Assembly (NCBI RefSeq): GCF_003012775.1
Contig: NZ_PXYG01000007.1
Span: forward strand, 1 to 64,000
Reading direction: 5' to 3'
Length of the DNA stretch: 64,000 bases
From: Zobellella endophytica
GTDB taxonomy: Bacteria; Pseudomonadota; Gammaproteobacteria; Enterobacterales; Aeromonadaceae
The position numbers and the translations under genes were made by a program. The notes below the pieces were generated by a model. It ran no database searches, was not told the origin of the DNA, and saw nothing but the letters and a program-made list of their open reading frames with translations. Of this stretch, positions 42,451-52,558 are shown piece by piece. Each line of letters begins with the position of its first letter. Position 1 is the first letter of the stretch.

Positions 42451-42480
42451 ACCGGGGGCCTAAAAAACCCCCGGTTTTTT
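42451..42480 (+). terminator. guaC: Terminator-like hairpin at the 5' end of the guaC transcript
   Basis: Stem ACCGGGGG paired with CCCCCGGT, 9-nt A-rich loop, followed by six T. It has the form of an intrinsic terminator yet sits 27 nt upstream of the guaC ATG and directly after the guaC promoter. It may attenuate guaC, or protect the mRNA 5' end. No gene upstream on the plus strand needs it. Confidence 0.65.
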
Positions 42481-42507
42481 GTGCCTGTCACTTATCGAGG
42501 TAACACC

Positions 42508-43551
42508 ATGCGTATCGAAGAAGACTTGAAACTGGGCTTTAGGGATGTGCTGTTTCGCCCCAAGCGTTCAACCCTCAACAGCCGCTCCCAGGTCGAGCTG
42601 AACCGGGAATTCACCTTTAAGCATTCAGGTCGCCACTGGTCCGGCGTGCCGGTGATCGCCGCCAACATGGACACCGTCGGCACCTTCGCCATGGCCCGGG
42701 CGCTGGCCCGCCACGATCTGCTGACGGCGGTACACAAGCATTACTCGGTCGAGCAGTGGCGGGCCTTCGTGGCGGAAACCGGTGCCGACCTGCTCGGGCA
42801 GGTGATCGTGTCCACCGGTACCTCCGACCAGGACTTCGAGAAGCTGCAGCAGATCCTGGCCCTGTCCGACCGGCTCGGCTTCATCTGCATCGACGTGGCC
42901 AACGGCTACAGCGAGCACTTCACCTCCTTCGTCAGCCGGGTGCGCAGCCAGTGCCCGGGCCACACCATCATCGCCGGCAACGTGGTCACCGGTGAAATGG
43001 TGGAGGAGCTGATCCTCTCCGGCGCCGACATCGTCAAGGTCGGCATAGGGCCCGGCTCGGTGTGCACCACCCGGGTCAAGACCGGGGTCGGCTATCCGCA
43101 GCTGTCCGCCATCATCGAGTGCGCCGACGCCGCCCACGGCCTGGGCGGCCAGATCATCGGCGACGGCGGCTGCACCGGCCCCGGTGACGTGGCCAAGGCC
43201 TTCGGCGGCGGCGCCGACTTCGTGATGCTGGGCGGCATGCTGGCGGCCCACAAGGAGTGCGGCGGCGAGGTCATCGAGCGGGACGGCAGGGCCTTCATGA
43301 AGTTCTACGGCATGAGCTCCTCCAGCGCCATGGAAAAGCACGCCGGCGGCGTGGCCAAATACCGGGCGGCCGAGGGCAAGACGGTGGAGCTGCCCTACCG
43401 CGGGCCGGTGGAGGAGACGGTGCAGGACATCCTCGGCGGCGTGCGCTCCACCTGTACCTATGTGGGCGCCCAGCGGCTGAAGGAGCTGACCAAGCGCACC
43501 ACCTTCATCCGGGTGCGGGAGCAGGAAAACAACGTGTACGGCAAGGAATAA
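42508..43551 (+). CDS. guaC: GMP reductase GuaC
   Basis: Encodes 347 aa from ATG 42508 ([11 protein letters not shown]), matching E. coli. GAGG sits 7 nt upstream; a longer frame from 42412 runs through the hairpin and promoter. GuaC reductively deaminates GMP to IMP with NADPH. The catalytic cysteine loop [18 protein letters not shown] and NMDTVGTF are intact. Divergent from the purine permease; with purA (also here) it routes guanine to adenine nucleotides. Confidence 0.95.
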   Translation: MRIEEDLKLGFRDVLFRPKRSTLNSRSQVELNREFTFKHSGRHWSGVPVIAANMDTVGTFAMARALARHDLLTAVHKHYSVEQWRAFVAETGADLLGQVIVSTGTSDQDFEKLQQILALSDRLGFICIDVANGYSEHFTSFVSRVRSQCPGHTIIAGNVVTGEMVEELILSGADIVKVGIGPGSVCTTRVKTGVGYPQLSAIIECADAAHGLGGQIIGDGGCTGPGDVAKAFGGGADFVMLGGMLAAHKECGGEVIERDGRAFMKFYGMSSSSAMEKHAGGVAKYRAAEGKTVELPYRGPVEETVQDILGGVRSTCTYVGAQRLKELTKRTTFIRVREQENNVYGKE

Positions 43552-43552
43552 A

Positions 43553-43578
43553 CAAAAACGGCGCCACCGGGCGCCGTT
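43553..43578 (-). terminator. Terminator between efp and guaC
   Basis: A 9-bp perfect stem (AACGGCGCC with GGCGCCGTT), 4-nt loop. The T tract is strong on the minus strand (TTTTTG), ending efp. On the plus strand the T tract is weaker (TTCTT), so it may also end guaC. Confidence 0.8.
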
Positions 43579-43599
43579 CTTACATCGGGGAATAACCGC

Positions 43600-44166
43600 T
43601 TACTTCACCCGGGACACGTACTCGCCGGAGCGGGTGTCGACCTTCAACACTTCGCCGATCTGGATGAACAGCGGCACCCGTACCACGGCGCCGGTGCTCA
43701 GGGTGGCGGGCTTGCCGCCGGTGCCGGCGGTGTCGCCCTTCAGACCTGGATCGGTTTCAATCACTTCCAGCTCCACGAAGTTGGGCGGGGTCACCGAAAT
43801 GGGGGCGCCGTTCCACAGGGTCAGGATGCACACATCCTGCTCCTTCAGCCACTGCTTGGCGTCACCCACCGCCTTGTCGTCGGCGGCCAGCTGCTCGAAG
43901 GTGTCGTTGTTCATGAAATGGTAGAACTCGCCGTCGTTGTACAGGTAGGCCAGCTCCATGTCCATGACGTCGGCGGCTTCCACGGTGTCGCCGGACTTGA
44001 AGGTCTTCTCCAGTACCTTGCCGTTCAACAGACGGCGGATCTTGACCCGGTTGAAGGCCTGGCCCTTACCGGGTTTGACGAATTCGTTTTCGATAATGGC
44101 GCAAGGTTCGCCGTCCAGCATAATCTTTAGGCCGGAGCGGAATTCATTGGTACTATAAGAGGCCAT
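43600..44166 (-). CDS. efp: Elongation factor P
   Basis: Encodes 188 aa. The modifiable lysine is Lys34 in KPGKGQAF, the position beta-lysylated by EpmA after EpmB isomerises lysine. Three beta domains: KOW-like N-terminal, OB and C-terminal. EF-P relieves ribosome stalling at polyproline. Divergent from epmB, with 9 bp between the starts, as in E. coli. Confidence 0.97.
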   Translation of the reverse strand: MASYSTNEFRSGLKIMLDGEPCAIIENEFVKPGKGQAFNRVKIRRLLNGKVLEKTFKSGDTVEAADVMDMELAYLYNDGEFYHFMNNDTFEQLAADDKAVGDAKQWLKEQDVCILTLWNGAPISVTPPNFVELEVIETDPGLKGDTAGTGGKPATLSTGAVVRVPLFIQIGEVLKVDTRSGEYVSRVK

Positions 44167-44175
44167 TTTACCCTC

Positions 44176-45228
44176 GTGAATTTGACAGAGTTGCAGAAAA
44201 TGCCGGCAATGATACCCCTAAACGGGGGCGATTTACATATTAACTGGCAAAAAGAACTTGCCCGCGCCTTCACCGCTCCCGACGCCCTGCTCGACTACCT
44301 GGGGATAGATCCCGAACCTTGGCGGCCAGGCTTTGGGGCCCGCCGGCTGTTCCCGATGCGGGTGCCCCGCCCGTTCGCCGACAAGATGCGTCCGGGCGAC
44401 ATTCACGACCCCCTGCTGCGCCAGGTGCTGCCCCTGGGCGAGGAGTTCGCCGAGGTGCCCGGTTTCGTCACCGATCCGCTCGACGAGCACGACAGCGCCC
44501 TGCCCGGGCTGCTGCACAAATACCGTTCCCGGGTGCTCCTGGTGCTGCGCGGGGGTTGCGCGGTGAACTGCCGCTACTGCTTCCGCCGCCATTTTCCCTA
44601 CGCGGACAACAGCCCGGGACGGGAAGGCTGGCGCGAGGCACTGGACTACATCGCTGCTCATCCCGAAATCAACGAGGTGATCCTCTCCGGCGGCGATCCG
44701 CTGATGGCCAAGGATGAACAGCTCGCCACCCTGTTCGACGCCCTGGAGGCCATCCCCCATCTCCGGCGGCTGCGCATCCACAGCCGGCTGCCGGTGGTGA
44801 TCCCGGCACGGCTGACCGCGGCCCTCAGGGCGCGCCTCGCCCGCAGCCGCCTGCAGGCGGTGCTGGTGCTGCATGTCAACCACGCCCACGAGGTGGACGA
44901 CATCCTGGCCGACGCCCTGCAGGACTGGCGACGGGCTGGCATCACTCTGCTCAACCAGAGCGTGCTGCTGGCCGGGGTCAACGACGACGCCGACCGCCTG
45001 TGCCGGCTGTCGGAGCGGCTGTTCGAGGCCGGCGTACTGCCCTATTACCTGCATCAGCTCGACCAGGTGCAGGGCGCCGCCCACTTCGCCGTGGACGATG
45101 CCCGCGCCACCGCATTGATGGCCCAGTTGCTGGCCCGGTTGCCCGGTTTCCTGGTGCCCAGGCTGGTACGGGAGATCGGCGGCGAGTTGAGCAAGACCCC
45201 GTTAGACTTAGGCCTTGAACCCTGTTAA
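44176..45228 (+). CDS. epmB: EF-P beta-lysylation lysine 2,3-aminomutase EpmB
   Basis: Encodes 350 aa from a GTG at 44176. ATGs at 44200 and 44208 are alternatives that would better match the E. coli N-terminus, so the start is uncertain by about 11 codons. Radical-SAM cluster motif CAVNCRYC (Cys 128, 132, 135), GGDPLMAKD, and the PLP lysine region [11 protein letters not shown] are present. It converts L-alpha-lysine to (R)-beta-lysine for EF-P modification. Confidence 0.94.
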   Translation: MNLTELQKMPAMIPLNGGDLHINWQKELARAFTAPDALLDYLGIDPEPWRPGFGARRLFPMRVPRPFADKMRPGDIHDPLLRQVLPLGEEFAEVPGFVTDPLDEHDSALPGLLHKYRSRVLLVLRGGCAVNCRYCFRRHFPYADNSPGREGWREALDYIAAHPEINEVILSGGDPLMAKDEQLATLFDALEAIPHLRRLRIHSRLPVVIPARLTAALRARLARSRLQAVLVLHVNHAHEVDDILADALQDWRRAGITLLNQSVLLAGVNDDADRLCRLSERLFEAGVLPYYLHQLDQVQGAAHFAVDDARATALMAQLLARLPGFLVPRLVREIGGELSKTPLDLGLEPC

Positions 45229-45237
45229 GGAACTGAC

Positions 45238-45546
45238 ATGCACGATTCCGTCACCGCAAAATTGCATGACACTTTGAGAGAGCTCTACCACCAGGCGATC
45301 GATGCCGACAAGAAGCTGGCCGAGCTGCGCAGTCGCGGCAAGGCCAAATTCAGCAGCGTGTTGCGCGAAGACAGCCAGTTCATCACCCATGCCGACCACT
45401 TCATGCCCTATGTGGCGGAACTGGCGGAAGAGCTGGAACTGCTGGAGATGGCCGGCGACGAGGAATATCAGGATCTGCTGGCGCGCATGGTGCGCAAGAT
45501 CCGCTTGCTGGCGGAAACCCTGAACCAGTTCATGCGCTTGTCATAA
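45238..45546 (+). CDS. Uncharacterised 102-aa helical protein
   Basis: Not recognised. The 102-aa product is predicted to be almost all helix, highly charged, without signal peptide or membrane segment. Its second half is acidic then basic (LAEELELLEMAGDEEY, then RMVRKIRLLAETL), suggesting a coiled coil or helical bundle. It starts 9 nt after epmB, so likely cotranscribed, and its 3' end overlaps the convergent GGDEF-EAL gene by 17 bp. The coupling to epmB is suggestive only. Confidence 0.6.
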   Translation: MHDSVTAKLHDTLRELYHQAIDADKKLAELRSRGKAKFSSVLREDSQFITHADHFMPYVAELAEELELLEMAGDEEYQDLLARMVRKIRLLAETLNQFMRLS

Positions 45547-47509
45547 CGTCTTCCCGCCCCTCCGGCGACAGCGGGAGCTGCCGGTTCTTGTTTAGCCAGG
45601 CCGGCACGTCCAGGTCGCTCAGCGGCCGCCCGATGTAATCTCCCTGCACCAGCGCATCCTTGTCCATGCCGGCGAGGGCCGCCAACTGGCCGTGGCTGTC
45701 GATGCCACAGCAGATCAGGGGCCGCTGCAGTATGCGTCCCAGTGCAAACAGGGTTGCAAGCTGTTCCCGCGCCGCGCCCTGCTGCTCGATGCCGTTGCAG
45801 AAGGTCGCGTCGAGCTTCAGCCAGTTCACCGGCAACCGCAACAGGGTGCCCCAGGCCGCCCCGCCGTTGCCAAAGTCGGACAGCGCCATGCGCACCCCGT
45901 TCCGCTGCAGACTGCTCATGATGGCGAAGAAGTCATACGACTCTTTCGCGGCGAGCGGCTCGCCGATGTCCAGCACCAGGACATCGGGCCTGAGCCCGTA
46001 TTCCCGCAACACGCCGGCCACCTCTTCATCCAGGCCGGGGCGAAACAGGGAGGCGGGCAGGTTCAGGCTGACAAATAGCTGGCGCTCACCGTATTCATGC
46101 CAGCCTTTCAGCTGCCGGCAACTGGCGTGCAGCAGCCAGCGAAACACCCGCTCCGACAGCTGGAACTGCTCGGTGACCCGCATCAGCTCCGCCGCCGAAA
46201 TCACCCCGAAGCCCGGGTGGCGCCAGTGCAGCAGTGCCTGCAGCCCATGGCAGCTGCCGCTCTGCAGGCTGACCAGGGGCTGGAAGCGCACGCTCAGGCT
46301 GCCGCTCTCCAGGGCCGCGGGCAGGTCGCTCGCCAATCGCTGCTTGCGCGACATCTCTTTCAGCAGCGAGGGGTCGAAAATAACGTAGGGCAAGCGATCA
46401 CGCTTGCACAACTCCAGCGCCAGTTCGCCCCGCGCCAGCAGATCCACCAGGTTGTCCGCATCCACCGGGTAGAGCACCAGCCCGATCACCGGCTCCATGT
46501 AAAAATCGTGCGCGTCAATAGACTCTTTCGGCGCTAGCACCTGCCGGAAACGGGACAGTTGCGCCCGCACCTCTTCGAGCTCCACCACCCCCTCGGCCAC
46601 CACCACTATGCCTTCACCACCAAACTGGGCAATAAACTCGTGCTGCAGCAGGCTCTGCTGCAGCCGCTGGCTGAAGGCCTGTAACAGACGATCCGCGATT
46701 TCAAAACCGAAGCGGTGATGCAGGCGGGTAAACTCCTTCAGCTCCAGCACGGTCAGGCTGAACGGCGTACCCCGTTCGATAACAGGTATCAGGCGGCGCT
46801 GCAGGGCGTAACGGTTGGGGAGTCCGGTGAGCGGATCCCTGAACTGCTGGATCCGGTAGCGCAGCAGCTCACGCAGCAGCAGCAGCAGCAGGATGCCGGC
46901 GGTGATAAAGAGCCCGACGATCTGCACATAGAGGCGCTTGCCCAGCAGCCGGTAGGCCTGGTCGTACTCGGCATAGAACAGCACGTTGTTGTGCATGGTT
47001 GCGGTGACCGTCCGCGACAGCGGCTCCTGGTAGGGGCTCAGTTCGGCGAGGATCTGCTGATAGGCCGGCGAGCCGGGCTCCAGCCGCTGCACCAGCGGCT
47101 CCAGGCCGCGTACCCGGGCTTCAATCTGCTGGATCAGTCGCCACAGATCGGGACGCTCGCTGAGGGTATCCTTGAGCTGGCTGCTGAGCAATACCGGGGT
47201 CCGGCTCCACAGGATGTCATAGCGCAACAGCAACTCATCGTGGCGAATGCCCCCTGCGTGCAACAGCCTGACCGTATCCAGGAAGCGCCCCATCTCCAGT
47301 TGCAGCTGCATCAGCGACCAGGGCACTTCATAGGTTCTCTGCTCCAACAGAGTATTGTGTTCGCGGATTTTCACCAGGGTATGGGTGGCGCCAGTGCCGA
47401 ACAACAGCATGGTGAGCAGCAGCATCACGGCCGTGGTGATCTTCAGCGGATGGACGCTGCCATACTGGCTCTGCTCCAGGCGACGGTTTAGCCGCTCTTT
47501 GATGCTCAC
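45530..47509 (-). CDS. Membrane GGDEF-EAL protein with both domains degenerate
   Basis: Encodes 659 aa from GTG 47509 (GGAG 5 nt upstream), coupled to the upstream gene by a GTGA overlap; a longer frame to 47614 lies inside that gene. Two membrane helices (about 26-47 and 219-236) flank a periplasmic region of about 170 aa. The GGDEF signature reads FGGEGI, and the EAL motif reads LQALL (Glu to Gln). The metal-binding DDFG is SDFG and the EGVE segment is CGID. Catalysis in either direction is therefore unlikely. It is probably a c-di-GMP/GTP-binding or protein-interaction receptor, like CsrD in concept. Signal presumably comes from the SUOX-fold partner. Confidence 0.85.
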   Translation of the reverse strand: MSIKERLNRRLEQSQYGSVHPLKITTAVMLLLTMLLFGTGATHTLVKIREHNTLLEQRTYEVPWSLMQLQLEMGRFLDTVRLLHAGGIRHDELLLRYDILWSRTPVLLSSQLKDTLSERPDLWRLIQQIEARVRGLEPLVQRLEPGSPAYQQILAELSPYQEPLSRTVTATMHNNVLFYAEYDQAYRLLGKRLYVQIVGLFITAGILLLLLLRELLRYRIQQFRDPLTGLPNRYALQRRLIPVIERGTPFSLTVLELKEFTRLHHRFGFEIADRLLQAFSQRLQQSLLQHEFIAQFGGEGIVVVAEGVVELEEVRAQLSRFRQVLAPKESIDAHDFYMEPVIGLVLYPVDADNLVDLLARGELALELCKRDRLPYVIFDPSLLKEMSRKQRLASDLPAALESGSLSVRFQPLVSLQSGSCHGLQALLHWRHPGFGVISAAELMRVTEQFQLSERVFRWLLHASCRQLKGWHEYGERQLFVSLNLPASLFRPGLDEEVAGVLREYGLRPDVLVLDIGEPLAAKESYDFFAIMSSLQRNGVRMALSDFGNGGAAWGTLLRLPVNWLKLDATFCNGIEQQGAAREQLATLFALGRILQRPLICCGIDSHGQLAALAGMDKDALVQGDYIGRPLSDLDVPAWLNKNRQLPLSPEGREDVMTSA

Positions 47510-48009
47510 ATCGGCTCCGTATGGACCTTTATCTGCCTGAGCTGCCAGGTCATGAAGTGCAGAAAATCCGCCTGCTGCAGCTCGGGCACCTGGTCGAAGG
47601 GCAGCACCAGCCACAGGGGTCCCTTTTCCCTCCGGCTCATCACCCGGCCATTTTCCTGCCAGGCCAGTACCGGCTGGAACGGCGCCAGCTTCTGCCAGTC
47701 CACCGAGATGCTGTAGCCGTTCAGGGCTTCCAGGTAGAGGGTTTTTATCCTGGCATGGCCGAACAGCGACGACATCAGGGCCACCAGATCCGGGCCTCGG
47801 TAGGTATGTGGCTGCTGCCCCCAGGGATGGGAAGTGGTGATGACCCGCTGCGGCATCGCCTGCAGCTCCTTCAGGGTATAATCCAGTCGTTCATGCGGCT
47901 GCCCCTGCCACAGGATATTGCCGGACACCGTAAGTATCACCGGCTCCTCGGCCACCCCGCCCCGGGGAACCAGGGTCAGCAGGATCAGTATCAAGCCCAC
48001 GAGTTTCAT
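47506..48009 (-). CDS. Periplasmic molybdopterin-oxidoreductase-fold (SUOX-like) protein without the Mo-binding cysteine
   Basis: Encodes 167 aa with a signal peptide (about 1-20) and a strong GGAGG 8 nt before the ATG. The remainder fits the sulfite-oxidase/YedY molybdopterin-domain pattern (LTVSGNI at the start, YTLKELQAMPQ, then TYRGPDLVALM and YSISVDWQKL). The protein has no cysteine at all, so the residue that ligates molybdenum in active enzymes is missing; it is likely a binding or sensory domain. The GTGA overlap with the GGDEF-EAL gene supports a sensor-transducer pair. Family call is from pattern memory. Confidence 0.7.
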   Translation of the reverse strand: MKLVGLILILLTLVPRGGVAEEPVILTVSGNILWQGQPHERLDYTLKELQAMPQRVITTSHPWGQQPHTYRGPDLVALMSSLFGHARIKTLYLEALNGYSISVDWQKLAPFQPVLAWQENGRVMSRREKGPLWLVLPFDQVPELQQADFLHFMTWQLRQIKVHTEPM

Positions 48010-48198
48010 TACTGCACCTCCTTATGCCACCAGGCGGCTCAGGCTCCTGTCTTTCGGCGTCCGGCCAGCCCAGGCCGGGCAAAAAGGGACTCAATAAAGG
48101 CTTTATTATGTAAAAAACCATAATACAGAAATTGTCGCAACAACCTGAAGCTTAATTTGGTTGCAGGATAAAGAAACGCGAACTTTTTCATCGGCCAT

Positions 48199-48227
48199 AA
48201 AAAATCCGGGCACGAAGGCCCGGATTA
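48199..48227 (-). terminator. Terminator of groES-groEL
   Basis: Minus strand: TCCGGGC paired with GCCCGGA, 6-nt loop, followed by six T. It lies 37 nt past the groEL stop. Confidence 0.85.
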
Positions 48228-48263
48228 AGATCACTGGTCGGCAGACCAGGTGGTCGATGCGAT

Positions 48264-49904
<1,641 letters not shown>

Positions 49905-49930
49905 TTATGTTCCTTTAAGCTGAATGAAAA

Positions 49931-50224
49931 TTAGGCTTCGACGATAGCCAGGATGTCGTTCTCGGACAGGATCAGCACTTCCTGGCCGTCCAGCTTCTCG
50001 GTTTTAACACCAAAACCTTCGTTGAAAATGACCTTGTCACCCACCTTGACGGACATGGCCTTCACTTCACCGTTGTCCAGTACGCGGCCATTACCAACAG
50101 CCAGGACTTCGCCACGAGTGGATTTCTCGGCGGCAGAGCCGGTCAGAACAATACCGCCGGCAGATTTTGACTCGGCTTCAATACGTTTGATAATGACGCG
50201 ATCGTGCAATGGACGAATGTTCAT
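49931..50224 (-). CDS. groS: Co-chaperonin GroES
   Basis: Encodes 97 aa from ATG 50224 ([14 protein letters not shown]). A frame extending 5 codons upstream is not conserved. The mobile loop ([16 protein letters not shown]) that docks to GroEL is normal. Transcribed from the sigma-32 promoter at 50301-50329 with a leader of about 70 nt. Confidence 0.98.
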   Translation of the reverse strand: MNIRPLHDRVIIKRIEAESKSAGGIVLTGSAAEKSTRGEVLAVGNGRVLDNGEVKAMSVKVGDKVIFNEGFGVKTEKLDGQEVLILSENDILAIVEA

Positions 50225-50300
50225 CGATAACTCTCCCAATGAGTGTTGTTACCTTAGTTGGATAAACGGCCCGGGGCCGCAAACTGTTCCGTTGACCTTC

Positions 50301-50329
50301 TATATGGGAGCGCTTTTCCCCCCTTCAAG
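50301..50329 (-). promoter_or_regulatory. Heat-shock (sigma-32) promoter of groES-groEL
   Basis: Minus strand: -35 CCCTTGAA, with CTTGAA at 50324-50329; a 15-nt spacer; -10 CCCATATA (50301-50308). This matches the sigma-32 consensus (CTTGAA, 13-17, CCCCATnT) closely. No CIRCE element was seen, as expected for a gammaproteobacterium. Confidence 0.85.
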
Positions 50330-50425
50330 GGCAAAACACAAAATTTTTTTAAATCTGCCCCGCCGGGGGCGTTATCATGGCCGCCGCGTCCCGGGCCCGG
50401 CCCACGCATCACCAAGGGATATTCT

Positions 50426-51778
50426 GTGGCACAACACCATTCACTGCTGACCGGCCCCATCGGCCCACAACTGGCCCGCATGACGGGCCCGATGGCGCTC
50501 GGCATCGTCGCCATACTGGCGTTCAACCTGGTCGATACCTTTTTCATCGGCATGCTGGGCACCGATGCCCTGGCCGCGATCAGCTTTACCTTTCCGGTCA
50601 CCTTCGTGGTGACCTCGCTGGCCATGGGCCTGGGCGCCGGGCTCTCCGCCTGCCTGGGCCAGGCGCTGGGCGCCGGCCGGCAGCGTCAGGCCGCCCGGTT
50701 CACCAGCGACAGCCTGTTGCTGGCGGTGCTGCTGGTCAGCCTGCTGGCCCTGGCCGGGGCCGGCAGCATAGACCCCCTGTTCCGGGTCCTCGGTGCCGGT
50801 GACGCCCTACTGCCGCTGATCCACGATTACATGCTGATCTGGTACCTGACGGTGCCCATGCTGATCCTGCCGATGGTCGGCAACGCGGCGATCCGCGCCA
50901 CCGGCGACACCCGCACCCCCAGCCTGGTGATGACGGTGGCCGGGCTGGTCAACGGCGTGCTGGATCCGCTATTGATCTTCGGCCTGGGCCCCTTCCCCGA
51001 ACTGGGGATCCGCGGCGCCGCCATCGCCTCGGCCTGCTCCTGGCTGATCGCCATGCTGGTCGGCCTGCACCTGCTGCGTACCCGGGAGCGGCTGCTGATC
51101 TGGCGGCTGTCGCCGCTGCCTATCCTGCTGGATCACTGGCGGCAACTGCTGCAGGTGGCGATGCCCGCCGCCTTCACCAACATGCTCAACCCCATCGCCA
51201 CCGCCCTGCTGATGATGGTGCTGGCGAAGCTGGGTCACGAGGTGGTGGCCGCCTATGGCGCCGCGTCGCGGGTGGAAGCCCTGGTGCTGATCGTGATGAT
51301 GGCGCTGAGCTCGGTGCTGGCGCCCTTTATTTCCCAGAACGCCGGGGCCGGCCAGCATGAGCGCAGCCGCTGCGCCCTGCTGCTGGCCATGCGCTTCGCC
51401 CTACTGTTTCAGTTGCTGGTGTTTGCCCTGTTATGGTGGCTGGCGCCATGGATTGCCCTGCTGTTTACCGACAGCCCGGAAGTGGCCCGGCACCTGGAAC
51501 TGTATCTGCGGCTGGTGCCGCTGGGCTACGGCCTGCAGGGCTGTTTCATGCTGCTGGCCTCGGCCCTGAACGGCTTGCGGGTCTCGGTGATCTCGCTGCT
51601 GCTGAACGGTTTCAGGCTGTTCGGCCTGCTGTTGCCGCTGGCCTGGCTGGGCGCCGGCTGGCAGGGGGAAACCGGGATCTTCACCGGCATACTGCTGGCC
51701 AACCTGCTGGCGGGCATGGTCGCCTGCCTCTTTGCCTGGCAGCGGTTTCCCTGGAAGATCAGGCACCCGCTGGCCTGA
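50426..51778 (+). CDS. MATE family multidrug/sodium exporter
   Basis: Encodes 450 aa from GTG 50426, which has AGGGA 6-7 nt upstream; the frame open from 50258 would cross the groES promoter. About 12 membrane helices in two halves with MatE blocks (LVDTFFIGMLGTDALAAISF, GNAAIRATGDTRTPS, YGAASRVEALVLI). MATE pumps expel drugs or metabolites in exchange for Na+ or H+. Divergent from groES. Substrate unknown. Confidence 0.9.
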   Translation: MAQHHSLLTGPIGPQLARMTGPMALGIVAILAFNLVDTFFIGMLGTDALAAISFTFPVTFVVTSLAMGLGAGLSACLGQALGAGRQRQAARFTSDSLLLAVLLVSLLALAGAGSIDPLFRVLGAGDALLPLIHDYMLIWYLTVPMLILPMVGNAAIRATGDTRTPSLVMTVAGLVNGVLDPLLIFGLGPFPELGIRGAAIASACSWLIAMLVGLHLLRTRERLLIWRLSPLPILLDHWRQLLQVAMPAAFTNMLNPIATALLMMVLAKLGHEVVAAYGAASRVEALVLIVMMALSSVLAPFISQNAGAGQHERSRCALLLAMRFALLFQLLVFALLWWLAPWIALLFTDSPEVARHLELYLRLVPLGYGLQGCFMLLASALNGLRVSVISLLLNGFRLFGLLLPLAWLGAGWQGETGIFTGILLANLLAGMVACLFAWQRFPWKIRHPLA

Positions 51779-51786
51779 CCGCGACG

Positions 51787-52281
51787 CTATCGGTCATCCT
51801 TCTTTTCGAACTCGCCGTCGAAGGTGGTGCCCTGCTTGTCCTGCAGCCGCTCGCCATGGCGGGATTCGTCCTGCCGGTAATGGTACTCGGCGGTAAAGGT
51901 GTGTCCCTTGTGGCCTCGCACATGGGCCCGGCTCAGGAAGCGTTCGACCAGGGCTTCCCTGACCGGTGGCAGCAGCAGCAGCAGGCCGCCCAGGTCCGAC
52001 ACGAAGCCCGGCAACAGCAGCAGCACCCCACTTATCGCCAGCATCATGCCCGACAGCATTTCCCGCGCCGGCGGCTCGCCCCGGTTGATCTTCTGCTGGG
52101 CCTCCATCAGGGTCCTGAGTCCCTGGATCCGCACCAGGCCCAGGCCCACCACGGCGGTCAGGATAATCAGTGCCAGGGTGCTCCAGGCGCCGATGGCCGC
52201 CCCCACCTGGATAAAGACGAAAATCTCCAGCAGGATGGCGCCGATAAACAACAACAGTACTTTGCCCACGGTTGACCTCAT
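51787..52281 (-). CDS. fxsA: FxsA family membrane protein
   Basis: Encodes 164 aa. Three to four N-terminal hydrophobic helices (about 7-50 and 74-105, including GMMLAISGVLLLLPGFVSD) and a polar C-terminal tail are typical of FxsA. FxsA was described as an inner-membrane protein whose overexpression relieves F exclusion of phage T7; its normal role is unclear. A sigma-32-like promoter lies upstream. Close to groES and dsbD, as in E. coli. Confidence 0.9.
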   Translation of the reverse strand: MRSTVGKVLLLFIGAILLEIFVFIQVGAAIGAWSTLALIILTAVVGLGLVRIQGLRTLMEAQQKINRGEPPAREMLSGMMLAISGVLLLLPGFVSDLGGLLLLLPPVREALVERFLSRAHVRGHKGHTFTAEYHYRQDESRHGERLQDKQGTTFDGEFEKKDDR

Positions 52282-52320
52282 TTTGCGCCCATCAGGGCGT
52301 TGTTCCGGGTTAATCCACTA

Positions 52321-52349
52321 AAATGAGGGCAAATGCCATCATTTTCAAG
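52321..52349 (-). promoter_or_regulatory. Sigma-32-like promoter of fxsA
   Basis: Minus strand: CTTGAA (52344-52349), 15-nt spacer, CCTCATTT (52321-52328). This has the same spacing as the groES promoter and one mismatch to CCCCATTT. It lies 40 bp upstream of the fxsA ATG. I recall fxsA as a member of the E. coli sigma-32 regulon, which fits. Confidence 0.6.
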
Positions 52350-52558
52350 CCACCGCTCACGGCGGCAACGCCCGGCCGGGTGATTTTCGCCGGCGCCGGG
52401 GCTATAGTGAAAGCGGCAGCCACCTTGATGCCGATGGGCTCACCGCCGCCGGGCAGGCCTGGATGACTCAGGTCAACATCTTTGGCCCGCGACGCCGTTA
52501 TCATAGGGTGGCCAGGGACCTGTCGGCCCCCCTCTCTTCGCATGTGCCAGATGGATAA

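Noticed and set aside
42361..42507. Purine or other known riboswitch upstream of guaC
   Set aside because: No aptamer fold that I recognise fits between the predicted start and the hairpin; only the hairpin itself is supported.
52282..52558. cutA or another small gene between fxsA and dsbD
   Set aside because: The short frames show no similarity to CutA or other known small proteins; the interval holds only promoter-like sequence.
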